Source of the DNA: Pelotomaculum_B sp964543575
GTDB lineage: Bacteria > Bacillota > Desulfotomaculia > Desulfotomaculales > Pelotomaculaceae
DNA length: 11,946 nt
Direction of reading: 5' to 3'
Assembly (NCBI GenBank): GCA_964543575.1
Contig: CAZIYV010000108.1
Location: 1 to 11,946 of the forward strand
Part shown: in pieces, positions 6,550 through 11,946 of the stretch
Layout of the letters: each line of letters opens with the position of its first letter
Position numbering within the stretch: the first letter of the stretch is position 1
The notes under the pieces: generated by a model
Databases searched by the model: none
What the model was told of the DNA's origin: nothing
What the model saw: the letters and a program-made list of their open reading frames with translations, nothing else
Position numbers and translations under genes: made by a program

Positions 6550-7041
6550 TTAAATGGTAGAGTCTAAGATTTGCAGCGGTTTGCTTTCTTTTTTCAGCCT
6601 GCCGCTGCCCATGTATGTGTTGCTGCCGCTGGGCGTCATGATCCTGATCAGTTTTTCGGTAAAGATCTGACCACGCATGGCAAGTACCTTATTTAAACTA
6701 TGGATTTCGCCCAGCCGGAGTATTTTTTCCCTAAGATTTTGAGATACTTTAGCCAGTTCCGCTGCCAGCGGTTCGGGCGCATAATGCTTAAAATCGCTTA
6801 AAACAGCCTTTCCCGTGATGCCGCAAACTCCGGTTAACTGCTTTTTGGCTTCCTCCAGTTTACCGTCCTGGCCCTTCAACTTTTTAGATAATTCTTCTTG
6901 CTTATAAGCGGTGGACAAAACCGCGCCGGTATCGTTTTGGCGCAAGGCGCGGTTATGCTCTTCGGCGGCTTTTAACAGTTCAGCCAAAGTTTTATGCTGT
7001 TGTTTGAGAATTCTGATAAGATTTAAAAATAAAGACTCCAT
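6550..7041 (-). CDS. flgN: FlgN-family flagellar export chaperone
   Basis: FlgN keeps FlgK and FlgL soluble and delivers them to the export gate. The protein is helical and charged with no membrane segment, and it begins MESLFLNLIRILKQQHKTLAEL, matching the family's N-terminal helix. Residues about 25-100 form a long heptad-like, Lys/Glu/Gln-rich helical region, and a terminal part ends near QILDST. I place the start at ATG 7041 (163 residues). The upstream in-frame GTG at 7047 lies against the GGGAAGG ribosome site, which is spaced 5 nt from the ATG. The position between flgM and flgK supports the call, since primary sequence in this family is weakly conserved. Confidence 0.88.
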   Translation of the reverse strand: MESLFLNLIRILKQQHKTLAELLKAAEEHNRALRQNDTGAVLSTAYKQEELSKKLKGQDGKLEEAKKQLTGVCGITGKAVLSDFKHYAPEPLAAELAKVSQNLREKILRLGEIHSLNKVLAMRGQIFTEKLIRIMTPSGSNTYMGSGRLKKESKPLQILDSTI

Positions 7042-7099
7042 ATACACCTTCCCTTTCCAGTGAATACCTTAGGAGCCCGTGAAAAACCCGGCCTTTTAT

Positions 7100-7396
7100 T
7101 TACCTGTTGCTGTCTAAAAACTTTTCTCTTAAGATACCGGCTGCTATTTTGTCGCTGTCCGGCTGGTAGGAACCTTCATCGATTCTTTGTTTTAAATCCG
7201 TGACCAGATCCTCCCGGACTTCCGGTATATTGTCGAGCGCGCTTCGAAAAGATTGCAATTCCATAGCCTCTTTCGAAATCTCCAGCGTGTCAGCCTGGGA
7301 CTCCCCAGCCTTCTCTTTTGATCCCGCTTTGTCTTTCCTTATTTGCGAAGTATAGGCCTTTATAGGTCCCAATCCGCCCGGTCCGTTAATTTTCAT
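7100..7396 (-). CDS. flgM: Anti-sigma-28 factor FlgM
   Basis: FlgM binds and silences the flagellar sigma factor until the hook is complete and FlgM is exported. I choose ATG 7396 (98 residues, MKINGPGG...). An in-frame GTG at 7405 is part of the AGGAGGTGA Shine-Dalgarno and cannot be the start. The N-terminal half is disordered and Lys/Ser/Gly-rich. The C-terminal half carries the sigma-binding helices, with ADTLEISKEA (about 36-45), VREDLVTDLKQRIDEGSY (about 60-77) and DKIAAGILRE. The gene has its own sigma-28 promoter with a leader of only about 23 nt, implying autoregulation. It leads the flgM-flgN-flgK-flgL-FlaG-like-fliW-csrA transcript. Confidence 0.96.
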   Translation of the reverse strand: MKINGPGGLGPIKAYTSQIRKDKAGSKEKAGESQADTLEISKEAMELQSFRSALDNIPEVREDLVTDLKQRIDEGSYQPDSDKIAAGILREKFLDSNR

Positions 7397-7425
7397 CGGG
7401 ATCACCTCCTCTTTACTTACAAGAA

Positions 7426-7453
7426 ATATCGGTAGTATTTTTAATTAACTTGA
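7426..7453 (-). promoter_or_regulatory. Sigma-28 promoter of the flgM operon
   Basis: On the minus strand TCAA (7450-7453, followed by GTTA as in TAAAGTTT), a 16-nt spacer and ACCGATAT (7426-7433) match a SigD-type promoter. The -10 is excellent; the -35 has one mismatch and the spacer is one base longer than in the other three. Readthrough from motAB is also possible, since no terminator separates motB from flgM. Confidence 0.82.
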
Positions 7454-7492
7454 GTCCTAAAAGGTCCCAGACAGGTCCCAAAGATGGTCCCA
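7454..7492 (-). repeat. Four phased GGAC(C) repeats upstream of the flgM promoter
   Basis: The minus strand carries TGGGACC three times (7486-7492, 7474-7480, 7463-7469) and AGGAC once (7454-7458), with 10-12 bp between successive copies. The array abuts the -35 and fills nearly all the space between the motB stop and the promoter. Helical phasing suggests a protein-binding array, but an origin as a mobile repeat remnant is also possible. Confidence 0.6.
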
Positions 7493-7498
7493 AATTTT

Positions 7499-8296
7499 TT
7501 AATTTTCCGCTGCCTCCAAGTTAGGTCTGACGATAGGGTACCCCTGTGCCATCGGTTCCGCTGTTTCATACTTGCTTTTCACAACCACAATATCGACACG
7601 GCGGTTCTGCAGGCGGCTATCAGCCGTTTCATTGGGTACTTTCGGGCGAAACTCGCCATATCCGGCGGCTGAAAGAAGCTCGGGGGAAAGATTTAACTCA
7701 ATCAGTTCCTGAACCACACTGGTGGCCCTCGCCACGGAAAGCTCCCAGTTGGAAGGGAATTGTGACGTATTTATAGGCAGATTGTCCGTATGTCCTTCAA
7801 CTCTGAGATAATGGGGAGCTTTTTTTAAAATCAGGCCTATCGAGCCTATCAGATTTTGGGCATCCGACGTGAGTTGGGCTGAGCCAAGCGGGAAAAGGGC
7901 CACATCCTGAAAGCTCAGCACTACCCCTCTCTCCTCTATATTAACATTCACTTTTCCGTTTAAACCGTTCTCGTCAATATAAGTCTGCAGCTCTTTGCGT
8001 ATCCTCTCCAGGTTGCGGTTCTCTTCTGTTTCCATAGTCATTTCTATTTCTTTAACCAGGGAACTGCCGGTCACACCAGGCACGAACGAGGAGCCCGGTT
8101 CATTCATCACCGACTGCCCGCCGCCGCCCATAGCCCTTGAAAGGGAAAGCGCGACAGCCTGAAATTTTTTGGCGTTTGTGCTGCTGAGCGCATACATGAC
8201 CACAAAGAAAACCATGAGCAGCGTTATTAAATCAGAATATGTGAGAAGCCACCTCTCGTGGTTGCCCTTTTTTCCTGGCTGATGGCGCCGCTTCAT
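7499..8296 (-). CDS. motB: Flagellar stator protein MotB
   Basis: MotB anchors the stator to peptidoglycan and carries the proton-accepting aspartate. The 265-residue protein has a short cytoplasmic N-terminus rich in Lys/Arg and one membrane helix (about 17-39, WLLTYSDLITLLMVFFVVMY) with Asp22 in the conserved LLTYSDLITLL motif. A plug/linker region (about 50-120) follows, then an OmpA-type peptidoglycan-binding domain (about 125-250) with VEGHTDNLPI, WELSVARA and NRRVDIVV. The start ATG 8296 lies 6 bp after the motA stop, so translation is probably coupled. Presence of MotA/MotB-type motifs favours a proton motor, though sodium-driven relatives cannot be excluded by eye. Confidence 0.96.
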   Translation of the reverse strand: MKRRHQPGKKGNHERWLLTYSDLITLLMVFFVVMYALSSTNAKKFQAVALSLSRAMGGGGQSVMNEPGSSFVPGVTGSSLVKEIEMTMETEENRNLERIRKELQTYIDENGLNGKVNVNIEERGVVLSFQDVALFPLGSAQLTSDAQNLIGSIGLILKKAPHYLRVEGHTDNLPINTSQFPSNWELSVARATSVVQELIELNLSPELLSAAGYGEFRPKVPNETADSRLQNRRVDIVVVKSKYETAEPMAQGYPIVRPNLEAAEN

Positions 8297-8302
8297 AGGG
8301 TA

Positions 8303-9100
8303 TTAACCTTCACTTTCTGTTTCTTCCTCTTCCTCTTCCTCGGTTTTTTTACTGCTCCTCGGTTTTAAGAAGGCGGAAAGCCGCTCCCTGATCAGGAGCG
8401 GGTTATAGCCGGCCTGAATAGATATGATGCCTTCCAGCATCAGTTCCCGCAGCATAATCTCCTTTTTGCTCATGTTAACTAATTTTCCGGCAATGGGCAG
8501 CCAGAGAATATTGGCGGAGCCGACACCGTACAGGGTGGCGATAAAGGCCAGCGCTATGGCAGGACCCAGGGTTTCAGGCTTATCCAGGTTGCCCAGTACG
8601 TGAACCAGCCCCATCACAGTGCCGATAATACCCATGGTGGGTCCATAACCACCGGCGGTTTCAAAGATACTCGCCCCAATATGATGGCGCTCCTGGATGG
8701 AATATATCTCTGTTTCAAGGATCTGCCTGACCAGTTCGGGGTCGGTTCCGTCAACCACCAGCTGAATCCCTTTGCGCATAAAGCCATCCTCAATCTGCGG
8801 CAGCTGATTTTCCAGGTACAAAAGACCTTCCCGGCGGACCTTGTCGGCCAGCCCTACGATCTGGTCAATTAGTAAAAGTTCATCCGGCAGCTTTTGAAAC
8901 ATAATGATTGTCACCAGTTTTGGAATTGTTTTTAGTTCGCTCGCGGTAAAACTGACCATAGTAGCTCCAATGGTACCCCCAAAGACAATTATAGCCGCGG
9001 TAGGCTTCAGCAGTGTCAAAACGTGACCGCCATCCATCATAAAAGCGACCACCATAGAAATAATCGCAAGCAATATCCCAGCTATAGCGGTTATTTCCAT
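8303..9100 (-). CDS. motA: Flagellar stator protein MotA
   Basis: MotA is the ion-channel and rotor-contacting half of the stator. The 265-residue protein shows four membrane segments: two near the N-terminus (about 3-22 and 33-52) and two near 155-175 and 182-210, flanking GPTMGIIGTVMGLVHVLGNL and PAIALAFIATLYGVG, the signature of the MotA/ExbB family. The cytoplasmic loop (about 60-150) has the charged segment that contacts FliG. The C-terminus ends in seven consecutive Glu followed by TESEG, encoded by alternating GAG/GAA, an acidic tail open to slippage variation. ATG 9100 follows AGGAGG by 7 nt. It is expressed behind a sigma-28 promoter and a riboswitch-like leader with terminator. Confidence 0.97.
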   Translation of the reverse strand: MEITAIAGILLAIISMVVAFMMDGGHVLTLLKPTAAIIVFGGTIGATMVSFTASELKTIPKLVTIIMFQKLPDELLLIDQIVGLADKVRREGLLYLENQLPQIEDGFMRKGIQLVVDGTDPELVRQILETEIYSIQERHHIGASIFETAGGYGPTMGIIGTVMGLVHVLGNLDKPETLGPAIALAFIATLYGVGSANILWLPIAGKLVNMSKKEIMLRELMLEGIISIQAGYNPLLIRERLSAFLKPRSSKKTEEEEEEETESEG

Positions 9101-9146
9101 ACCTCTGCCTCCTTCCCGGCTTAACCGACATAATAACCATCTTCTT

Positions 9147-9175
9147 AAAAAAAGGCAGCTTTAATGGCCACCTTT
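9147..9175 (-). terminator. Intrinsic terminator in the motA leader, likely the riboswitch expression platform
   Basis: On the minus strand AAAGGTGGC (9167-9175) pairs with GCTGCCTTT (9151-9159), with two G-U wobbles, around a 7-nt loop, followed by TTTT (9147-9150). It lies about 10 bp after the aptamer and about 50 bp before the motA start. Its 5' arm contains UGGC, which could pair with GCCA in the aptamer's 3' half as an antiterminator. The same hairpin would also stop readthrough from hflX. Confidence 0.8.
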
Positions 9176-9183
9176 GCAAAAAA

Positions 9184-9262
9184 ATGCAGCCTGGCAATCA
9201 TAGCCTTGTGGCTTTAGACCCCACAGCCCCGCGCCCCTCTCTTTCGAAAGGTTGGCATAAAC
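9184..9262 (-). ncRNA. GEMM (cyclic-di-GMP-I class) riboswitch-like aptamer with altered ligand pocket
   Basis: In the motA leader the transcript reads GCCAACC, a stem CCUUUC-GAAA-GAGAGG, then GGCGCGGGGCU, GGGUCUAAAG, GGCUAUGAUUGCC and GGCUGC. This matches the GEMM-I layout GCAAACC / GAAA-capped stem / GGGACGCAAAGCC / GGUCUAA / UAUGAUNGCCNGGUUGC in order and spacing. Both partners of the tertiary contact are present: the GAAA tetraloop and an 11-nt-receptor-like pair UCUAAA/UAUGA, where a U-A replaces the usual C-G. The binding core differs: ACGCAAAG reads GCGCGGGG, and the G of GGGCAAACC that contacts the ligand is U. By recalled Vc2 numbering these are A47G and G20U. A terminator follows, as expected for a transcriptional switch. 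The family is fairly sure; ligand and activity are open. Confidence 0.75.
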
Positions 9263-9295
9263 AAGTATAAGGTAATTTAAACACACCTGTTATGA

Positions 9296-9322
9296 TAATC
9301 GGCTTTTTTGGTTATTTATTGA
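9296..9322 (-). promoter_or_regulatory. Sigma-28 promoter of motAB
   Basis: The minus strand shows TCAA (9319-9322), a 15-nt spacer and GCCGATTA (9296-9303), one mismatch in each box. It begins about 22 bp after the hflX stop. The start expected near 9290 gives a leader of about 190 nt that contains the GEMM-like aptamer and the terminator. Unlike the other three sigma-28 promoters it lacks a GGAC element upstream. Confidence 0.75.
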
Positions 9323-9344
9323 TACCTAATTTTTTTTTTATCCG

Positions 9345-10610
9345 TTAAGTTTCTTTGAGCGTTTGTTCCACCCTGGCGGCCCAGATTAAATCTATCTCGG
9401 CTTCCACGGACAACCCCTTTTCGCCGTGCTCCTCCCGTAAAACCTTTCCTTTTTCATGCAGGATTGAGAGCACTCCGCTTTTTTGGTAAGGAATAAAAAA
9501 TATCTTCCTGATCCGGCTGGCAGAAAGGGCATATGCCAACGCACCCAGCAATTCCGCAAAGCCCCGGCCTTTGAGCGCCGAGAGAGCCACCGCCTGGTGA
9601 CCTTTATCCGCAACAGGCACGTCTCCCTCCGGCAGCAGGTCTACTTTATTGTAAACCATAATGGATGGCTTACCCGCCACGTCCAGGGAGTCAAGAACCT
9701 TGTCCACTGCCGCAATTTGTTTCTCCACATACGGATGGGAAGCGTCAATAACATGCAGCAAGAGGTCCGCCTCAACCACTTCTTCCAGGGTAGCCCTGAA
9801 AGCCGCTACCAGGTGGTGGGGCAGGTTTTGGATAAATCCAACCGTATCAGTTAAAAGGATTGTTTCATTATTTGGCAGGATTACCCGCCGGGTAGTCGGG
9901 TCCAGGGTGGCAAAAAGCTTGTCTTCCACCAGCACGTCTGCCCCGGTTAACTTTGTCAGGATAGTTGACTTTCCGGCATTGGTATAGCCCACCAGCGCCA
10001 CCAGGGGAAACGGGACATCCTTGCGGCTGCGCCTGAGCAAATCGCGGTGCTTTTTCACTTCAGTAATTTCCCTGCCCAGATCGGCTATCCTCTTGCGGAT
10101 GCGCCTGCGGTCCACTTCCAGCTTGGTTTCCCCAGGGCCTCTGGTGCCGATGCCGCCGCCCAGACGGGACATAGCGATCCCGCGCCCCATCAGCCGGGGC
10201 AGTAAATAGTTTAGCTGGGCCAGCTCAACCTGCAGCTTACCCTCCCTGGTTCTGGCCCTGCGGGCGAATATGTCTAAAATCAGCTGGGTCCGGTCAATTA
10301 CCCGCACACCGGCGTGCTCCTCCAGGTTGCGCGCCTGGGCCTGGGAAAGCTCCCGGTTGATGATCACCAGATCGGCTCCCGACTCCTGGCAAAGCCCGGC
10401 TAATTCTTCAACTTTACCCTTGCCCAGCAAGGTCGCCGCGTCAGGCCTGGACCTTTTCTGCACTAACTGAGCTAAAACTTCCGCACCGGCGGTATCGGCA
10501 AGTTGGGCCAACTCCTCCAGGGAATATAAGGACTGCTCGGGATCATCCCCGGCCAGTTCCACACCCACCAGGATGGCCCTTTCCCTGTTATTTTTCGCTT
10601 TGTGTTCCAA
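9345..10610 (-). CDS. hflX: Ribosome-associated GTPase HflX
   Basis: HflX is a translational GTPase that binds the 50S subunit and splits stalled or stress-arrested 70S ribosomes. The 421-residue protein has the HflX N-terminal domain (about 10-170), with LLGKGKVEEL and the glycine-rich GGGIGTRGPGETKLEVDRR (151-169). The GTPase domain shows G1 GYTNAGKST (208-216), G3 DTVGF (255-259) and G4 NKVD (321-324), followed by a short C-terminal domain. Length is normal for the family. The start is TTG at 10610 with AGGAGA 7 nt upstream. It sits 30 bp after the DUF362 gene, probably co-transcribed. No terminator of its own separates it from the motAB leader. Confidence 0.97.
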   Translation of the reverse strand: MEHKAKNNRERAILVGVELAGDDPEQSLYSLEELAQLADTAGAEVLAQLVQKRSRPDAATLLGKGKVEELAGLCQESGADLVIINRELSQAQARNLEEHAGVRVIDRTQLILDIFARRARTREGKLQVELAQLNYLLPRLMGRGIAMSRLGGGIGTRGPGETKLEVDRRRIRKRIADLGREITEVKKHRDLLRRSRKDVPFPLVALVGYTNAGKSTILTKLTGADVLVEDKLFATLDPTTRRVILPNNETILLTDTVGFIQNLPHHLVAAFRATLEEVVEADLLLHVIDASHPYVEKQIAAVDKVLDSLDVAGKPSIMVYNKVDLLPEGDVPVADKGHQAVALSALKGRGFAELLGALAYALSASRIRKIFFIPYQKSGVLSILHEKGKVLREEHGEKGLSVEAEIDLIWAARVEQTLKET

Positions 10611-10640
10611 TCGTTATCTCCTGTCCACCGTTTTTAATCT

Positions 10641-11747
10641 CTAGTCGCATTTGATTAACTCATACTTCCTGCTGCCCAAACCGATCTCCTCGGCATAAGC
10701 CAACTGGTGTCTCCAGTCTATATCAGGGTACAACGCCATAAATTTATCATGGATGTCACCTTTGCTGTCAAGGCGTGAGCCGGCAAGAACTTTCTCCTGG
10801 TTGACCAGGTCAATGCAGGCCTGCTCGATAGCAACCGGGTCGCGGGAGGCCAGGATGCCTATATCTTTTACCAGGGAAGCGTCGCTCCAGCCGTAACAGT
10901 CGCAATCAGGAGACACGTTGGTGACGAAAGTGATAAACCCGTATTTACCCTTTTTATTTTTCAAAACACCCTCGACATATTCCACTATTTTTTCCTGAAT
11001 CGCGGCAGGCTCTGTTTTCCAATTAACATCAATGGCCTGGGCCGGGCAGGTCACGGTGCACTCACCGCAACCGATACACTTGCTCTCGTCCACTACAGAA
11101 ACTTTGCCCTGGAGGCTTATCGCCTCCGCCGGGCACCACTGGCTGCACCTGTCGCAGCCTTTGCACTTGCCCGGGTTAACTTTAGGGATAACGTCAGAGT
11201 GCATCATCTGCTTGCCGCTTCTGGCGCCCAGGCCCATGCCTATGTTTTTCAAGACGCCGCCAAACCCGGTCATCTCATGGCCTTTAAAATGGGTCAACGC
11301 TATTAGGGCATCGGCGTGGTAGGCTGTTGAGCAAATTTTCACTTCCTTGAAATGCTTCCGGTTTATTTCTACGTTTACATAATCCTTGCCGGTAAGACCA
11401 TCGGCTATGATCAGCGGGGCGTCTACCACCGCGTAAGCAAAACCGTTCTCCACCGCGGTTTGCAGGTGATCCACCGCATTTGAGCGGGTGCCGAAATAAA
11501 GTGTGTTGCCGTCCATCAGGAAGGGTTTTCCTCCCTTTCCCTTGACTTTGTTCACTATCCTGCGCAGGAACTGCGGGCGGATGTAGCCGGTATTGCCTTT
11601 TTCACCGAAATGCAGCTTTAGCGCCACCAGGTCTCTTCGCTCAATGAAAGAACCCATATCAGCCATATCAAATAACTTTTCCACTTTGTCGAGCAGGCTT
11701 TTTTTGAAACCTGCCCGCATATCAGCGAAATAAACCTTTGCAGCCAT
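10641..11747 (-). CDS. DUF362 domain protein with two [4Fe-4S] ferredoxin clusters
   Basis: This 368-residue cytoplasmic protein has an N-terminal DUF362 domain (about 1-185, including LKLHFGEKGNTGYIRP and the HFKGHEMTGFGGVLKNIGMG stretch) and an inserted two-cluster ferredoxin module. Cys195, 198, 201 and 205 and Cys224, 227, 230 and 234 form CxxCxxCxxxC motifs, each ending in CP. The C-terminal part (about 250-368) returns to DUF362 sequence, with PDCDCYGWSDASLVKDIGILASRDPVAIEQACIDL. The family is common in strict anaerobes; its function is not established, though an electron-transfer role is plausible. The ATG at 11747 is preceded by AGGAGGG. It is probably the first gene of a DUF362-hflX transcript. 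No metabolic partner gene is visible. Confidence 0.92.
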   Translation of the reverse strand: MAAKVYFADMRAGFKKSLLDKVEKLFDMADMGSFIERRDLVALKLHFGEKGNTGYIRPQFLRRIVNKVKGKGGKPFLMDGNTLYFGTRSNAVDHLQTAVENGFAYAVVDAPLIIADGLTGKDYVNVEINRKHFKEVKICSTAYHADALIALTHFKGHEMTGFGGVLKNIGMGLGARSGKQMMHSDVIPKVNPGKCKGCDRCSQWCPAEAISLQGKVSVVDESKCIGCGECTVTCPAQAIDVNWKTEPAAIQEKIVEYVEGVLKNKKGKYGFITFVTNVSPDCDCYGWSDASLVKDIGILASRDPVAIEQACIDLVNQEKVLAGSRLDSKGDIHDKFMALYPDIDWRHQLAYAEEIGLGSRKYELIKCD

Positions 11748-11826
11748 ATACGATCCCTCCTGTATTTATTTGGTCATCATCAATAAATTTGATCAATACA
11801 CTAAAATTTCTACCGTATCCCTCATA

Positions 11827-11840
11827 ATTCCTGCAGGAAT
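11827..11840. repeat. 14-bp perfect palindrome upstream of the DUF362 gene
   Basis: ATTCCTGCAGGAAT is a perfect palindrome about 80 bp upstream of the DUF362 start, in the 140-bp gap between the right-edge hairpin and that gene. It could be an operator for a dimeric repressor or a dispersed repeat. I could not identify a convincing sigma-A promoter next to it. Confidence 0.4.
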
Positions 11841-11884
11841 AGACCTTTAAATAAGTAGTTTTCCGTCTGTGCCTCAAGAAATGT

Positions 11885-11924
11885 ATCGTAGAAAACAAGG
11901 ACCCTAATGGGGGCCCCTGTTTTC
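11885..11924 (-). terminator. Terminator-like hairpin of a gene beyond the right edge
   Basis: Arms 11911-11924 and 11891-11904 pair over 14 bp around a 6-nt loop. In minus-strand RNA two of the pairs are G-U; in plus-strand RNA the same positions are A-C mismatches, so the element is built for minus-strand transcription. The 3' arm ends CCUUGUUUUCU. It probably ends an upstream transcript entering from the right and separates it from the DUF362 gene. Confidence 0.6.
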
Positions 11925-11946
11925 AACTCAAACACTAACTTAAAAA

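Noticed and set aside
7397..7405. Upstream GTG start for flgM at 7405
   Set aside because: The GTG is part of the AGGAGGTGA Shine-Dalgarno; the ATG at 7396 has correct spacing and gives the usual MKI start.
8880..9197. 105-codon minus-strand frame overlapping the motA leader and the 5' end of motA
   Set aside because: It starts inside the riboswitch-like leader, reads through the terminator and is out of frame with the unmistakable motA product.
9483..9987. Two overlapping plus-strand frames of 108-123 codons opposite hflX
   Set aside because: They are antisense shadows of a fully conserved GTPase gene with GC-rich third positions; no ribosome site or family resemblance.

Overview
The window looks like a chromosomal segment of an anaerobic, flagellated Bacillota, most likely of the Desulfotomaculum/Pelotomaculum (Peptococcaceae) type. 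The pointers are strong AGGAGG-type ribosome binding sites, the linked fliW-csrA-flagellin module typical of Gram-positives, the gene order motA-motB-flgM-flgN-flgK-flgL-x-fliW-csrA-fliC, and REP-like palindromes that I associate from memory with this group. Genus assignment is inference. Every convincing gene lies on the minus strand, so transcription runs from the right edge to the left.

Layout in the direction of transcription. At 11.9-10.6 kb a terminator-like hairpin is followed by a DUF362/ferredoxin protein. At 10.6-9.3 kb comes the GTPase HflX. At 9.3-9.1 kb there is a sigma-28 (SigD/FliA-type) promoter, a GEMM (cyclic-dinucleotide class I) riboswitch-like leader and an intrinsic terminator, all in front of motA. 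At 9.1-7.5 kb lie motA and motB (stator). At 7.5-4.2 kb a second sigma-28 promoter leads into flgM, flgN, flgK and flgL. At 4.1-3.0 kb are a small FlaG-like gene, fliW and csrA, ended by a strong terminator. At 3.0-2.76 kb are two REP-like palindromes. At 2.76-1.13 kb a third sigma-28 promoter drives the flagellin gene through a leader with two apparent CsrA sites, ending in a terminator. At 1.07-0 kb a fourth sigma-28 promoter drives a calcium-motif protein that runs off the left edge.

How the parts work together. FlgM should hold sigma-28 until hook completion, and its own gene sits behind a sigma-28 promoter. FlgN should chaperone FlgK and FlgL. FliW and CsrA, with abutting genes, should form the partner switch that limits flagellin translation, and the fliC leader shows a GGA-loop hairpin plus a GGA-containing Shine-Dalgarno sequence as the likely CsrA target. 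The stator genes have an extra layer: a riboswitch-like leader with an intact tertiary scaffold but substitutions in the ligand pocket, followed by a terminator. Three of the four sigma-28 promoters also share a GGAC-containing element at the same distance upstream of the -35, which I do not recognise as a described site.

The points most worth following are the variant GEMM leader of motAB, the shared GGAC element, and the sigma-28-controlled calcium-motif gene at the left edge.
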